16,110 nucleotides of DNA from JAQGMJ01 sp036271855 (GCA_036271855.1 DATAZV010000287.1:1-16110), one strand, 5' to 3'. Positions 7,648 to 14,062 are shown, counted from the stretch's first letter. Translations and numbers: made by a program. The notes: generated by a model not told the origin, from the letters alone.

Positions 7648-8142
7648 CTATTGCGGTGCCGCGTGATCGGTGCGCCCGTGCATCACCATCAGGGTCTGCT
7701 GCATCAGCGCCACCAGTTTCTCGCTGCCGTTTTGCACCGCGAACACCTCGCACTGGGTGATCACCAGGGTCTTGCCCGGCTTGATCACCCGGCCGCGGGC
7801 GATCAGCGCCTCGCCGATGGCCGGCGACAGCATGTTGATTTTGTACTCCACGGTGAGCACCGAGCTGCCCGGCGGCATCATCGAATAACCGGCATAGCCG
7901 CAGGCCGAATCGGCGATCATCCCGACCACCCCGCCATGGACGAAGCCATGCTGCTGCGTCAGGTCGGCGTGAAAGGCCAGGCGCGCCTCGCAATAGCCCG
8001 GCTCTACCGCCGTCACCGTCGCGCCGATCAGGCGCATCGCCGCCTGGCGGTTGAAGCTGTCGCGCACCTTGGTGGCGTAATCGGGGTCGGGCGAAGTGAA
8101 GCCGGCTGGCGCCGAAGAAGACGGATCGGAAGGGACGGTCAT
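7648..8142 (-). CDS. PaaI-family hot-dog thioesterase
   Basis: 164 residues, single hot-dog fold. The pattern QHGFVHGGVVGMIADSA is characteristic of the PaaI/YdiI group: HGFVHGG at 65-71 lines the CoA site and Asp78 is in the position of the catalytic aspartate. Family role: hydrolysis of acyl- or aryl-CoA thioesters, often to release CoA when a catabolic pathway stalls; the exact substrate is unknown. The first 20 residues are Ser/Pro-rich and less conserved-looking. It is the first gene of the operon that continues into liuA after 53 bases. The ATG lies 13 bases from a perfect 22-bp palindrome and has no Shine-Dalgarno sequence, so a leaderless or nearly leaderless mRNA is possible. Control by the LiuR-like protein encoded at 10267-10689 is inferred from the shared operator. 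Confidence 0.88.
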   Translation of the reverse strand: MTVPSDPSSSAPAGFTSPDPDYATKVRDSFNRQAAMRLIGATVTAVEPGYCEARLAFHADLTQQHGFVHGGVVGMIADSACGYAGYSMMPPGSSVLTVEYKINMLSPAIGEALIARGRVIKPGKTLVITQCEVFAVQNGSEKLVALMQQTLMVMHGRTDHAAPQ

Positions 8143-8148
8143 GCGCCA

Positions 8149-8177
8149 AATTTACTTGACGTTTACGTAAACGTCAA
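8149..8177 (-). promoter_or_regulatory. possible promoter of the paaI-like/liuA operon, embedded in the LiuR site
   Basis: Read on the minus strand, TTGACG (8172-8177, the outer edge of the palindrome) is followed after 17 bases by TAAATT (8149-8154). Transcription would begin about at base 8142, the A of the start codon, giving a leaderless mRNA; this agrees with the absence of a ribosome site. MerR-type promoters often have a 19-base spacer, which is not seen here. Confidence 0.35.
8156..8177. promoter_or_regulatory. perfect 22-bp palindrome, candidate LiuR operator 1
   Basis: The half TTGACGTTTAC is followed at once by its exact inverse complement GTAAACGTCAA, with no mismatch. It lies 13 bases before the start of the paaI-like/liuA operon. 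Its first 18 bases recur unchanged at 10779-10796 next to a MerR-family regulator gene. A palindrome of this size, found twice beside catabolic genes and their likely regulator, is best explained as that regulator's operator. ACGT-centred inverted repeats are in line with what I recall of LiuR sites; this was not checked. Confidence 0.8.
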
Positions 8178-8213
8178 TTTGCCAGTGAGCCAAATTTGGG
8201 TAATTCGTAGGAT

Positions 8214-8241
8214 ATTTTACCCGGGTGATATTGACATTCAA
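8214..8241 (-). promoter_or_regulatory. possible divergent promoter reading toward the thioesterase-liuA operon
   Basis: Because the 8214-8258 region is nearly symmetrical, the minus strand carries TTGAAT (8236-8241) then TAAAAT (8214-8219) with a 16-base spacer, the mirror of the DUF2239 promoter. Its transcript would cross the LiuR palindrome before reaching the ATG at 8142. Use in vivo is unknown. Confidence 0.35.
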
Positions 8242-8258
8242 TATTATCCGGGTAAAAT
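8231..8258 (+). promoter_or_regulatory. near-consensus sigma-70 promoter of the DUF2239 gene
   Basis: A perfect TTGACA (8231-8236) is followed after 16 bases by TAAAAT (8253-8258). Transcription would start near 8265, leaving a leader of about 20 bases before the ATG at 8286 with no clear Shine-Dalgarno sequence. Both operator-like palindromes overlap or abut this promoter, suggesting a strong promoter that is normally repressed. Confidence 0.7.
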
Positions 8259-8285
8259 TGATTTGTCTTTTCCAAAGCCACTGCC

Positions 8286-8885
8286 ATGCACACCGAAACG
8301 CCTACTTACACCGCTTTCCTGGGCAACCGCCGCCTTGCCACCGGAACCCTGCCTGAGGTCGCCACCCGCGCCAAACAGGAACACGAAATCGGCAGCGCGG
8401 CGCTGCTGGTGTTCGCCGATGCCGACGCCAGCGCGGTCGAACTCGATTTGCGCGGCAGCCTGGACGAGGTGTTGGCCAGACTGCCACATGTCGATAGCGA
8501 GTACCCACTTGAAACCGCCGAGGAAGAGGCCGCGGAAGCCCCACGCGGCCCCGGCCGTCCGAAACTGGGGGTGGTGGCGCGTGAAGTCACCCTGCTGCCG
8601 CGCCACTGGGACTGGCTGGGCCGCCAGACCGGCGGCGCCTCGGTGGTATTGCGCAAACTGGTGGAAGCCGCGCGCAAACAAAGCGCCGACCTGGACCGGG
8701 TGCGCGAAGCCCGTGAGGCGACGTACCGCTTCACGGTGGCGATGGCCGGCAACCAGCCCGGTTTCGAGGAAGCCACCCGCGCCCTGTTCGCCGGCGACGG
8801 CCCGGCCTTCACCGAACACAGCGTGTCCTGGCCACTCGACTTGCGCGACTACGCCTACCAGTTGGCGGGGCCGGCCTTCGACTAG
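8286..8885 (+). CDS. DUF2239 family protein, possible ribbon-helix-helix regulator
   Basis: 199 residues; recognised as DUF2239 from the N-terminal YTAFLGNRRLATGTL, the central GRPKLGVVAREVTLLPRHWD and the late FEEATRALFAGD. No biochemical function is known to me. What can be seen: an N-terminal alpha/beta part (about 8-68), an acidic linker (about 71-85), a basic GPGRPK patch (88-93) resembling an AT-hook, then a segment (about 99-130) laid out like a ribbon-helix-helix DNA-binding unit: a short strand REVTLL, a helix PRHWDWLGRQ, a turn TGGAS, and a helix VVLRKLVEAARK. The C-terminal part is helical and ends in SWPLDLRDYAYQLAG. The gene has its own strong promoter overlapped by paired palindromes, which would suit autoregulation (inference). 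It is monocistronic, since the convergent MFS gene ends 22 bases beyond it. Family call is firm; function is open. Confidence 0.85.
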   Translation: MHTETPTYTAFLGNRRLATGTLPEVATRAKQEHEIGSAALLVFADADASAVELDLRGSLDEVLARLPHVDSEYPLETAEEEAAEAPRGPGRPKLGVVAREVTLLPRHWDWLGRQTGGASVVLRKLVEAARKQSADLDRVREAREATYRFTVAMAGNQPGFEEATRALFAGDGPAFTEHSVSWPLDLRDYAYQLAGPAFD

Positions 8886-8907
8886 GGCGGGCAGGTTCAG
8901 GCGGGTT

Positions 8908-10125
8908 TCAAGCGGCCGCCGGCAGCGGCCCCGGCCGGGCGATCTGCCGGTCGTCGATCGGCCAGTGCAGCGCGGCGGCGATCAGCCCCAGGGCCATCGC
9001 CCCCAGCCACAGCCCCTGGTAGGAATGGGTGTGCTCGTACACCACCCCGCCCAGCCAGACGCCGAAAAACGCGCCCAGCTGGTGGCCGAAAAACACAAAG
9101 CCGAACAGCGTGCCGAGGTAGCGCAGGCCGAACACCTGGGCGACGATGCCGTTGGTCAAGGGAACAGTGCCGAGCCAGAGAAAGCCCATCACCACGCAAA
9201 ACACGTACAAGGTGAAGGGCGACAGCGGCAAGGTGATGAACAGTCCGATCGCCACCACGCGGATCAGGTAGAGGCCGGCGAGCAGGTGCTTGCGCCGCGC
9301 CCGCGCCCCCAGCACCCCGGCGACGTAGGTGCCGACGGTGTTGGACAGGGCGATCAGCGCCAGGCCGATGGTGGCGTGGCGCGCGTTCAGGCCGTGGTCA
9401 AGCAAATACGCCGGCAGGTGGGTGCCGATGAAGGCGAGCTGAAAGCCGCAGGCGAGAAAGCCGGCGTTGAGCATCCAGAAACCGCGATGACCAAAAGCCT
9501 CGCGCACCGCCGCGCCCATCGACTGCTGCGCGCCGCCCGCCACCGCCGCGTTCTCGCGCACCGCGATGCCGGCCGGCAGCAGCGCCACCATGCCGAGAGC
9601 CAGCAGCAGCAAGGTGGCCGCCACGCCGACACCGTCCAGCAGGCCATGCGCCAGCGGCACCATGACGAACTGCCCGAGCCCGCCCACCGCCCCGGCCAGG
9701 CCCAGCGCCCAGCCGCGATGTGCCACCGGCGCCAGGCGCGACAGCGCGCCGTAGACCACGCCGAAGGTGGTGCCGGCCAGGCCGCAGCCGATCAACAGGC
9801 CGGCGCACAGGGTGAGCATGCCGGGGCTCGCCGCCGCGCTCATGCCCCACAAGCCCAGCGCGTACACCAGCAGGCCGCCCACCAGCACCTTGGCCGCGCC
9901 GTAGCGGTCCGCCAGCATGCCGGCGCCCGGCTGCGCCAGGCCCCAGACCAGGTTCTGGCAGGCGATGGCGAAGGCGAAGGACTCGCGCGTAAAACCGCGC
10001 TCGATGGTCATCGGCAGCAGGAACAGACCCTGCACGTGGCGCGCGCCCAGGCCCGCGCCCATGATCAGGCCGCCGCAAATCACATAGAGCAGCAGGCGCT
10101 GCCTGCCGCCACCGGTTTCAGCCAT
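8908..10125 (-). CDS. MFS transporter
   Basis: 405 residues, strongly hydrophobic, with a pattern of about 12 membrane segments in two halves joined by a hydrophilic loop (around AVAGGAQQSMGAAVREAFG). The loop after the second segment carries GMLADRYGAAK, the major-facilitator motif A (G-x-x-x-D-R-x-G). The overall look is that of the monocarboxylate/oxalate-formate-like branch of small-molecule permeases, but the substrate cannot be told; a branched-chain or other organic acid would suit the neighbours (inference). A TTG at 10146 would add seven residues; the ATG at 10125 gives a more usual N-terminus. No strong ribosome site is seen. It lies between the DUF2239 gene (convergent, 22-base gap) and the LiuR-like regulator gene (same strand, 141-base gap), and no copy of the LiuR palindrome is seen in front of it. 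Confidence 0.88.
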   Translation of the reverse strand: MAETGGGRQRLLLYVICGGLIMGAGLGARHVQGLFLLPMTIERGFTRESFAFAIACQNLVWGLAQPGAGMLADRYGAAKVLVGGLLVYALGLWGMSAAASPGMLTLCAGLLIGCGLAGTTFGVVYGALSRLAPVAHRGWALGLAGAVGGLGQFVMVPLAHGLLDGVGVAATLLLLALGMVALLPAGIAVRENAAVAGGAQQSMGAAVREAFGHRGFWMLNAGFLACGFQLAFIGTHLPAYLLDHGLNARHATIGLALIALSNTVGTYVAGVLGARARRKHLLAGLYLIRVVAIGLFITLPLSPFTLYVFCVVMGFLWLGTVPLTNGIVAQVFGLRYLGTLFGFVFFGHQLGAFFGVWLGGVVYEHTHSYQGLWLGAMALGLIAAALHWPIDDRQIARPGPLPAAA

Positions 10126-10266
10126 CGCGGTTCTCGCTTGATTCAAGCCGCATGAGCGGCGATCAGGTGATTAAAAGCGAACGCAGGCGCAGGCACAAAC
10201 GATGTTTGGGTCGATTTCGCATGCGCGCCATGCATGTGAAACGCGGCCGCGCGGCGCTCGCGAAAA

Positions 10267-10689
10267 CTACGCCGCCTTGCGCCCGCCCGCCGCGCCCTTG
10301 GCGTCGGCCAGGCGCTTTTTGCACTGGGTCTCGAAGGCCAGCACTTCCTTCAACTGCGCCTCGATGTCCTCGCGTTGTTGTTCGAGGGTGGCGCGATGGC
10401 GCTTGAGCACCTCGAGAAAGCGGCTCAGTTGCGCGCCCTCGTCCTTCGGGCTCTCGTACATGTCGAGCAGCTCTTTCACCTCGGAGAGCGCCAGCCCCAG
10501 GCGCTTGCCGCGCAAGGTGAGCTTCAGGCGGGTGCGGTCGCGCGCCGAGTAGACGCGGTTGCGCGCGGTGCCGTTCTTGCCGGCCTCGCGGGTCGGCGCC
10601 AGCAAGCCCTGGTCTTCGTAGAAGCGGATGGCGCGCGGCGTGATGTCGAATTCGCGCGCCAGCTCGGTGATGGTGTAGGTGGCGGTCAA
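10267..10689 (-). CDS. liuR: MerR-family transcriptional regulator, LiuR-like
   Basis: 140 residues from a TTG start. The N-terminus TYTITELAREFDITPRAIRF is a MerR winged-helix unit, followed by YEDQGLLAP, the DRTRLKLTLRGKRLGLALSE second helix-turn-helix region and a coiled-coil dimerisation helix (about 85-130) ending in a basic tail. This closely resembles LiuR, the regulator of leucine/isovalerate catabolism genes in proteobacteria. There is no C-terminal metal- or drug-binding domain; the family is thought to respond to pathway acyl-CoAs. Start: no in-frame ATG exists; TTG at 10689 gives the family N-terminus, though no ribosome site is seen and a TTG at 10773 would add a 28-residue non-family extension. 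It is divergent from the MBL hydrolase, with a palindrome matching the liuA-operon site between them, supporting the assignment. Confidence 0.85.
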   Translation of the reverse strand: MTATYTITELAREFDITPRAIRFYEDQGLLAPTREAGKNGTARNRVYSARDRTRLKLTLRGKRLGLALSEVKELLDMYESPKDEGAQLSRFLEVLKRHRATLEQQREDIEAQLKEVLAFETQCKKRLADAKGAAGGRKAA

Positions 10690-10778
10690 GGCGCTTTTCG
10701 CTAGGAGGGTCGCTACGGGCGGCGCATCGAACCCGAGCCGGCAGCCTGAACCGGCATGAGACAATACGCCCAATGCAA

Positions 10779-10800
10779 TTGACGTTTACGTAAACGGGAA
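10779..10800. promoter_or_regulatory. second copy of the palindrome, candidate LiuR operator 2
   Basis: The first 18 bases, TTGACGTTTACGTAAACG, are identical to the site at 8156; the last four are GGAA instead of TCAA, so 20 of 22 positions match. In the direction of the downstream gene the match extends on both sides (AAT before, AAGT after). It lies 9 bases before the MBL hydrolase start and about 90 bases upstream of the divergent regulator gene, so it could control one or both. A -10 placed 17 bases after TTGACG would be TGTAAC (10802-10807), which is too close to the ATG to be comfortable. Confidence 0.75.
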
Positions 10801-10809
10801 GTGTAACAA

Positions 10810-11895
10810 ATGGCCGCCGTACCCGCGAAAAAGGAACGCCCCGAAGAGGCGCTGCTCTCCTACCCCTTTGCCGAGGTGCCGCCGCTGGGCACGACCATGA
10901 AGGTGGCCGAGGGCATTTTCTGGGCGCGCATGCCCCTGCCCTTCGCGCTGGACCACATCAACCTCTGGCTGATCGCCGATCAGATCGACGGCGAGCCGTG
11001 CTGGACCGTGATCGACACCGGCGTCGGCCTGGAACCGACACGCAACGCCTGGGAATCGATTTTCGCCAGGCACCTGAACGATCTGCCGATCAAGCGCGTG
11101 ATCATCACCCACGCCCACCCGGACCACGTCGGCAATGCCGCCTGGATCTGCGAGCGCTACGCCGCCGCCGGCTGCAAGCTGACGGCCACGGTGGGCGAAT
11201 ATTTCTGGGCCCACATCATGTCGGACGGGCGCATCGCCGGCTTCGACAACGACACCCAGACCGAGCACTTCCGCCGCCACGGCTTGAGCGGCGAAATGCT
11301 CAACGCCATTTCGCAAAACCGCAAGTCCTACTACGCCAGCCTGGTGCCGGCGGTGCCGCACGCCTTCCTGCGCATGGCCGCCGGCGATACCCTTTCCATC
11401 GGCGGGCGCGAGTGGCAGGTGAGCGTCGGCTACGGCCATTCCAACGAGCACGCCTCGCTGTATTGCGCCGCACTCAATGTGCTGATTTCCGGCGACATGC
11501 TGCTGCCGCGCATTTCCACCAACATCGGCGTCTGGCCCTCGGAGCCCGAGTCCAGCCCGGTGCGCCAGTTCCTCGAAGCGCTCACTGCTTACAACCAGTT
11601 GCCCGAAGACGTGCTGGTGCTGCCCTCCCACGGCCGCCTGTTTCGCGGCGCCCACGAGCGCGTGCGCCAGCTGACGGCGCACCACCACGAGCGCCTGGCC
11701 GAAACCCTGCAAGCCTGCGCCACGCCGAAAAGCGCCGCCGACATCATCCCGGTGATGTTCAAGCGCGAGCTCGACGCGCACCAGACCGTGTTCGCGCTGG
11801 GCGAGACCCTGGCGCATTTGCACTACCTGCGCGACGAGGGCAAGCTGGTGGTGAAAACCGGCACCGACGGCATCGTGCGCTTTGTCCGCGCTTGA
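10810..11895 (+). CDS. metallo-beta-lactamase-fold hydrolase
   Basis: 361 residues. The metal-binding motif is THAHPDHVGN (His101, His103, Asp105, His106), followed by a His in VGYGHSNEH, an Asp in ISGDMLLPR and a late His in LPSHGRLF, so a complete dinuclear zinc site is likely. The C-terminal 80 or so residues form a helical, winged-helix-like extension as in LACTB2/glyoxalase II-like relatives. The N-terminal stretch before residue 30 and the PLPFALDHINLW motif look conserved for the subgroup, supporting the ATG at 10810. The substrate is unknown; relatives hydrolyse thioesters, phosphodiesters or lactones. Because a LiuR-type operator ends 9 bases upstream, a role in branched-chain acyl-CoA metabolism, possibly thioester hydrolysis, is plausible (inference). 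No Shine-Dalgarno sequence is seen. Confidence 0.88.
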   Translation: MAAVPAKKERPEEALLSYPFAEVPPLGTTMKVAEGIFWARMPLPFALDHINLWLIADQIDGEPCWTVIDTGVGLEPTRNAWESIFARHLNDLPIKRVIITHAHPDHVGNAAWICERYAAAGCKLTATVGEYFWAHIMSDGRIAGFDNDTQTEHFRRHGLSGEMLNAISQNRKSYYASLVPAVPHAFLRMAAGDTLSIGGREWQVSVGYGHSNEHASLYCAALNVLISGDMLLPRISTNIGVWPSEPESSPVRQFLEALTAYNQLPEDVLVLPSHGRLFRGAHERVRQLTAHHHERLAETLQACATPKSAADIIPVMFKRELDAHQTVFALGETLAHLHYLRDEGKLVVKTGTDGIVRFVRA

Positions 11896-11897
11896 GC

Positions 11898-11928
11898 CAG
11901 GCGCGGGTTCGTGGCGCACTCGCGCCTG
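11898..11928 (+). terminator. possible hairpin after the MBL hydrolase gene
   Basis: CAGGCGCG (11898-11905) and CGCGCCTG (11921-11928) form a perfect 8-bp stem with a 15-base loop, starting three bases after the stop codon. No T-run follows, so this is weak as an intrinsic terminator and may just be G+C-rich chance. Confidence 0.3.
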
Positions 11929-12016
11929 AGTTGGTGTACGTGCGGCACGCTGCCGCGCGACAGCGCCGTGTATGCTGCGCCTTTCCGGGCAGCGCGCCGC
12001 TGGCGCCCCTGACACC

Positions 12017-14014
12017 ATGTTCGACAAGCTGCTCCGACTAGCCCGTTTCGCCCGCAGCCACGGGCCGCGCGCCGCACTGCAGGTCTGCATCAATGCATTC
12101 GACCGTCTGCTGCACCCGCCGGCACCCGTACCGCAAGGCGCGCTCGACCCCTGGGGCACCGCGCCACCGCCTTCGCAGGCCGCGCCGCTGGCCTCGCTGC
12201 TGCATCTGCTGGCGCCGCCCGGCCCGCTGCCGGCCACGCAACTGATCATCGGCGTCATCCTGCCGGTGCGCGACCGCGCCGCCATGCTGGCGCAGGCCAT
12301 CGCCAGCGTACAGGCGCAGACCTACGCCCACTGGCGCCTCTACGTAGTGGACGACGCCAGCAGCGAAGCGGTGGCCCTGTCGCCCGGTGGCGGCGCGGCC
12401 GACCCGCGCATCCGCCTGCTGGCCACGCCGGGGCATGTCGGCAACGCCGCCGCGCGCAACCTCGGGCTGGCAGCCTGCGCCGCCGACGGCGTCGAGGTGG
12501 TGGCCTACCTCGACAGCGACAACCTGTATTACCCCGACTACCTGGCCGAAGTGGCGCGCGCCTATGCCGCAGCGCCGGCGCTGCGCTGTGCCTACTGCGC
12601 CGTGCTGTGGGACGTGCCGGGCGCGGCGCAGCAGCGCTTCGACGCCTTCGACGCCCAGGCCCTGCGCGAAATGCGCATGCTGCTGGACATGAACGCGTTT
12701 TCCCACCGCCCCGCGCTGGCCGCGCAGGCCGGCGGCTTCGACCCCGCAATGGCGCGCCACGCCGACTGGGACTTCATCCTTCGCTGCACCGCCCTGGCGG
12801 TGCCGGCGCCGCTGCCGGTGCTGGGCATGCACTACCGCGCCGGCGACTGGCCGCGCGTTTCCAACCTGCTGCCCAGCGGCCCCTATGCCTACCGCAGCCT
12901 GGAAAAGCAGGCGCCAAAAATCGGCGCCGGCCGCCGCGTGCTGCTGCTGACCCACGACTACCCGCAGCGCTCGGAGTCCTACATCGATTGCGAAGTGCGC
13001 TGGCTGTGCGCGCGCGGCTTCGAGGTGCGGGTGTTCCGCCAGGAACCCGGCGCCTCGCCGGGGGTGCCGATGGTGCCGGTCTACAGCGGCTCCATCGAAG
13101 AGGCGCTGGACGACTTCCGCCCGCAGGCCGCGCACGCCCACTGGTTCAACGTCGCCGCGCAGTACGAGCCGCTGCTGGCGGCGCGCGGCATTTTGCTGAC
13201 GGCGCGCGGCCACAGCTTCGACCTTGACGCCCCGCGCGTGGCCGGCCTGCTGCGCTCGCCCGCGCTGGCGCGCCTGTTCCTGTTTCCGCAATACGCCGGC
13301 CATTGGCCGCGCGAGCCGAAAATCGCCGCCATGGGCAGTTGCTTCGACCCGCTGCGCTTCGGCCTGCAAACACCCAAGCCGGCCGCTCCGCGCGTGGTGC
13401 TGCGCACCGCCGCCTGCCTGCCGACGAAAAACATGGAACTGTTTTTTCGCGTCGCCGCGCGCTGCCCGCAATTTCGCTTTCGCCTGGCGCTGGCGCGCAT
13501 CGGCGCCTTTCCCGATCTGCCGCGGCAATTCGGCGAACTCAATGCTTCACTGGGCAACCCGGTCGACCTGCTGTTCGACGTACCGCACGCGCAAATCAGC
13601 GAAATGGCGTGCGAGGCCTCGGTCTACCTGTTCACCACCGACCTGACGCGCCAGGTCGGCATGCCGGTGTCGATCCCCGAGGCGATGGCCTGCGGCGCGG
13701 TGTCACTGGTGCCGGATGCGCCGCCGCTGCGCGCCCTCGGCGGCCCCGGCCTCGCCTATGCGAACGAAGACCAAGCCGTCGCCCGCCTGCACGAAATGGC
13801 CCTATGGGACGCGGCGCAATGGACCGCCCGCGCCGCCGCCTGCATCAACCATGCCTTCGCCAATTACGCCGACAGCGTGGTGCTGGCCCCGCTGGGCGCG
13901 GCGCTGGCGGGCGGCATGGCGGAAAAGCCCGCGCCCGCGATGCCGGCAGCGCCGCTGCCCGCCAGGCTTGCCGGCCCGATGGATGAACAACTCTCCACCG
14001 CCGACGCGGCCTAG
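12017..14014 (+). CDS. bifunctional glycosyltransferase, GT2 domain fused to a GT4-like domain
   Basis: 665 residues, no signal or membrane segment seen. After a short N-terminal helix, residues about 75-290 form a GT2 (GT-A) domain: GVILPVRDRAAMLAQAIASV, then VVDDAS, then the DXD metal/sugar-nucleotide motif in YLDSDN (Asp166/Asp168), and HADWDFILR as the acceptor-side motif. Residues about 308-640 form a GT-B domain of GT4 type: VLLLTHDYPQRSESY at its start, HAHWF, and SIPEAMACG (Glu555) as the nucleotide-sugar E-x7-E region. The last 40 residues are low-complexity Ala/Pro. Such proteins build polysaccharide or O-antigen-like chains or modify surface glycans; donor and acceptor are unknown. 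The ATG at 12017 was chosen over one at 11972 because it gives a clean amphipathic N-terminus; neither has a strong ribosome site. It stands alone without other glycan genes, although glmU is nearby. Confidence 0.82.
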   Translation: MFDKLLRLARFARSHGPRAALQVCINAFDRLLHPPAPVPQGALDPWGTAPPPSQAAPLASLLHLLAPPGPLPATQLIIGVILPVRDRAAMLAQAIASVQAQTYAHWRLYVVDDASSEAVALSPGGGAADPRIRLLATPGHVGNAAARNLGLAACAADGVEVVAYLDSDNLYYPDYLAEVARAYAAAPALRCAYCAVLWDVPGAAQQRFDAFDAQALREMRMLLDMNAFSHRPALAAQAGGFDPAMARHADWDFILRCTALAVPAPLPVLGMHYRAGDWPRVSNLLPSGPYAYRSLEKQAPKIGAGRRVLLLTHDYPQRSESYIDCEVRWLCARGFEVRVFRQEPGASPGVPMVPVYSGSIEEALDDFRPQAAHAHWFNVAAQYEPLLAARGILLTARGHSFDLDAPRVAGLLRSPALARLFLFPQYAGHWPREPKIAAMGSCFDPLRFGLQTPKPAAPRVVLRTAACLPTKNMELFFRVAARCPQFRFRLALARIGAFPDLPRQFGELNASLGNPVDLLFDVPHAQISEMACEASVYLFTTDLTRQVGMPVSIPEAMACGAVSLVPDAPPLRALGGPGLAYANEDQAVARLHEMALWDAAQWTARAAACINHAFANYADSVVLAPLGAALAGGMAEKPAPAMPAAPLPARLAGPMDEQLSTADAA

Positions 14015-14021
14015 GCACGCT

Positions 14022-14060
14022 CTCCGCCGCCACCGGCGGGCGGCGCCCCGGGCGCGGCCT
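14022..14060. terminator. G+C-rich hairpins between convergent genes, possible shared terminator
   Basis: The 48-base gap between the convergent glycosyltransferase and DUF488 genes contains CCGCC/GGCGG and GCGCC-CCG-GGCGC (14043-14055) inverted repeats. Without T-runs these are weak evidence for a bidirectional terminator. Confidence 0.25.
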
Positions 14061-14062
14061 GC

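Larger units (their letters stand above)
8214..8258. repeat. 45-bp inverted repeat holding two TTAYCCGGGTRA operator-like palindromes
   Basis: Two 21-base arms (8214-8234 and 8238-8258) flank the 3-base centre CAT. They match at 19 of 21 positions, and the two exceptions are G-T pairs, so RNA could form an unbroken stem. Each arm contains its own near-palindrome: TTACCCGGGTGA (8217-8228) and TTATCCGGGTAA (8244-8255), 27 bases centre to centre. The right one covers the spacer and -10 of the DUF2239 promoter. Twin operators for a dimeric DNA-binding protein are the simplest reading. A terminator is unlikely because no T-run follows. Confidence 0.75.

Noticed and set aside
5876..7666. A 596-codon plus-strand open frame over the liuA and thioesterase genes
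   Set aside because: Antisense shadow of isovaleryl-CoA dehydrogenase and the downstream thioesterase; composition is His/Gly/Ala-rich without motifs.
7595..8149. A longer minus-strand reading that would extend isovaleryl-CoA dehydrogenase to 577 residues
   Set aside because: The extension overlaps the PaaI-like gene out of frame; liuA has a good ATG with a ribosome site at 7594 and the family length.
8214..8258. The strong inverted repeat read as an intrinsic terminator of the liuA side or as a riboswitch
   Set aside because: No gene ends before it on either strand, no T-run follows, and a near-consensus promoter lies within it; operator function fits better.
8244..8819. A 191-codon minus-strand open frame opposite the DUF2239 gene
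   Set aside because: The plus-strand frame gives a recognisable DUF2239 protein with its own promoter; the minus frame has no family features.
7600..10155. An 851-codon open frame on the plus strand across the DUF2239 and MFS genes
   Set aside because: It is a composite of antisense and out-of-frame readings over recognised genes, with no recognisable domain.
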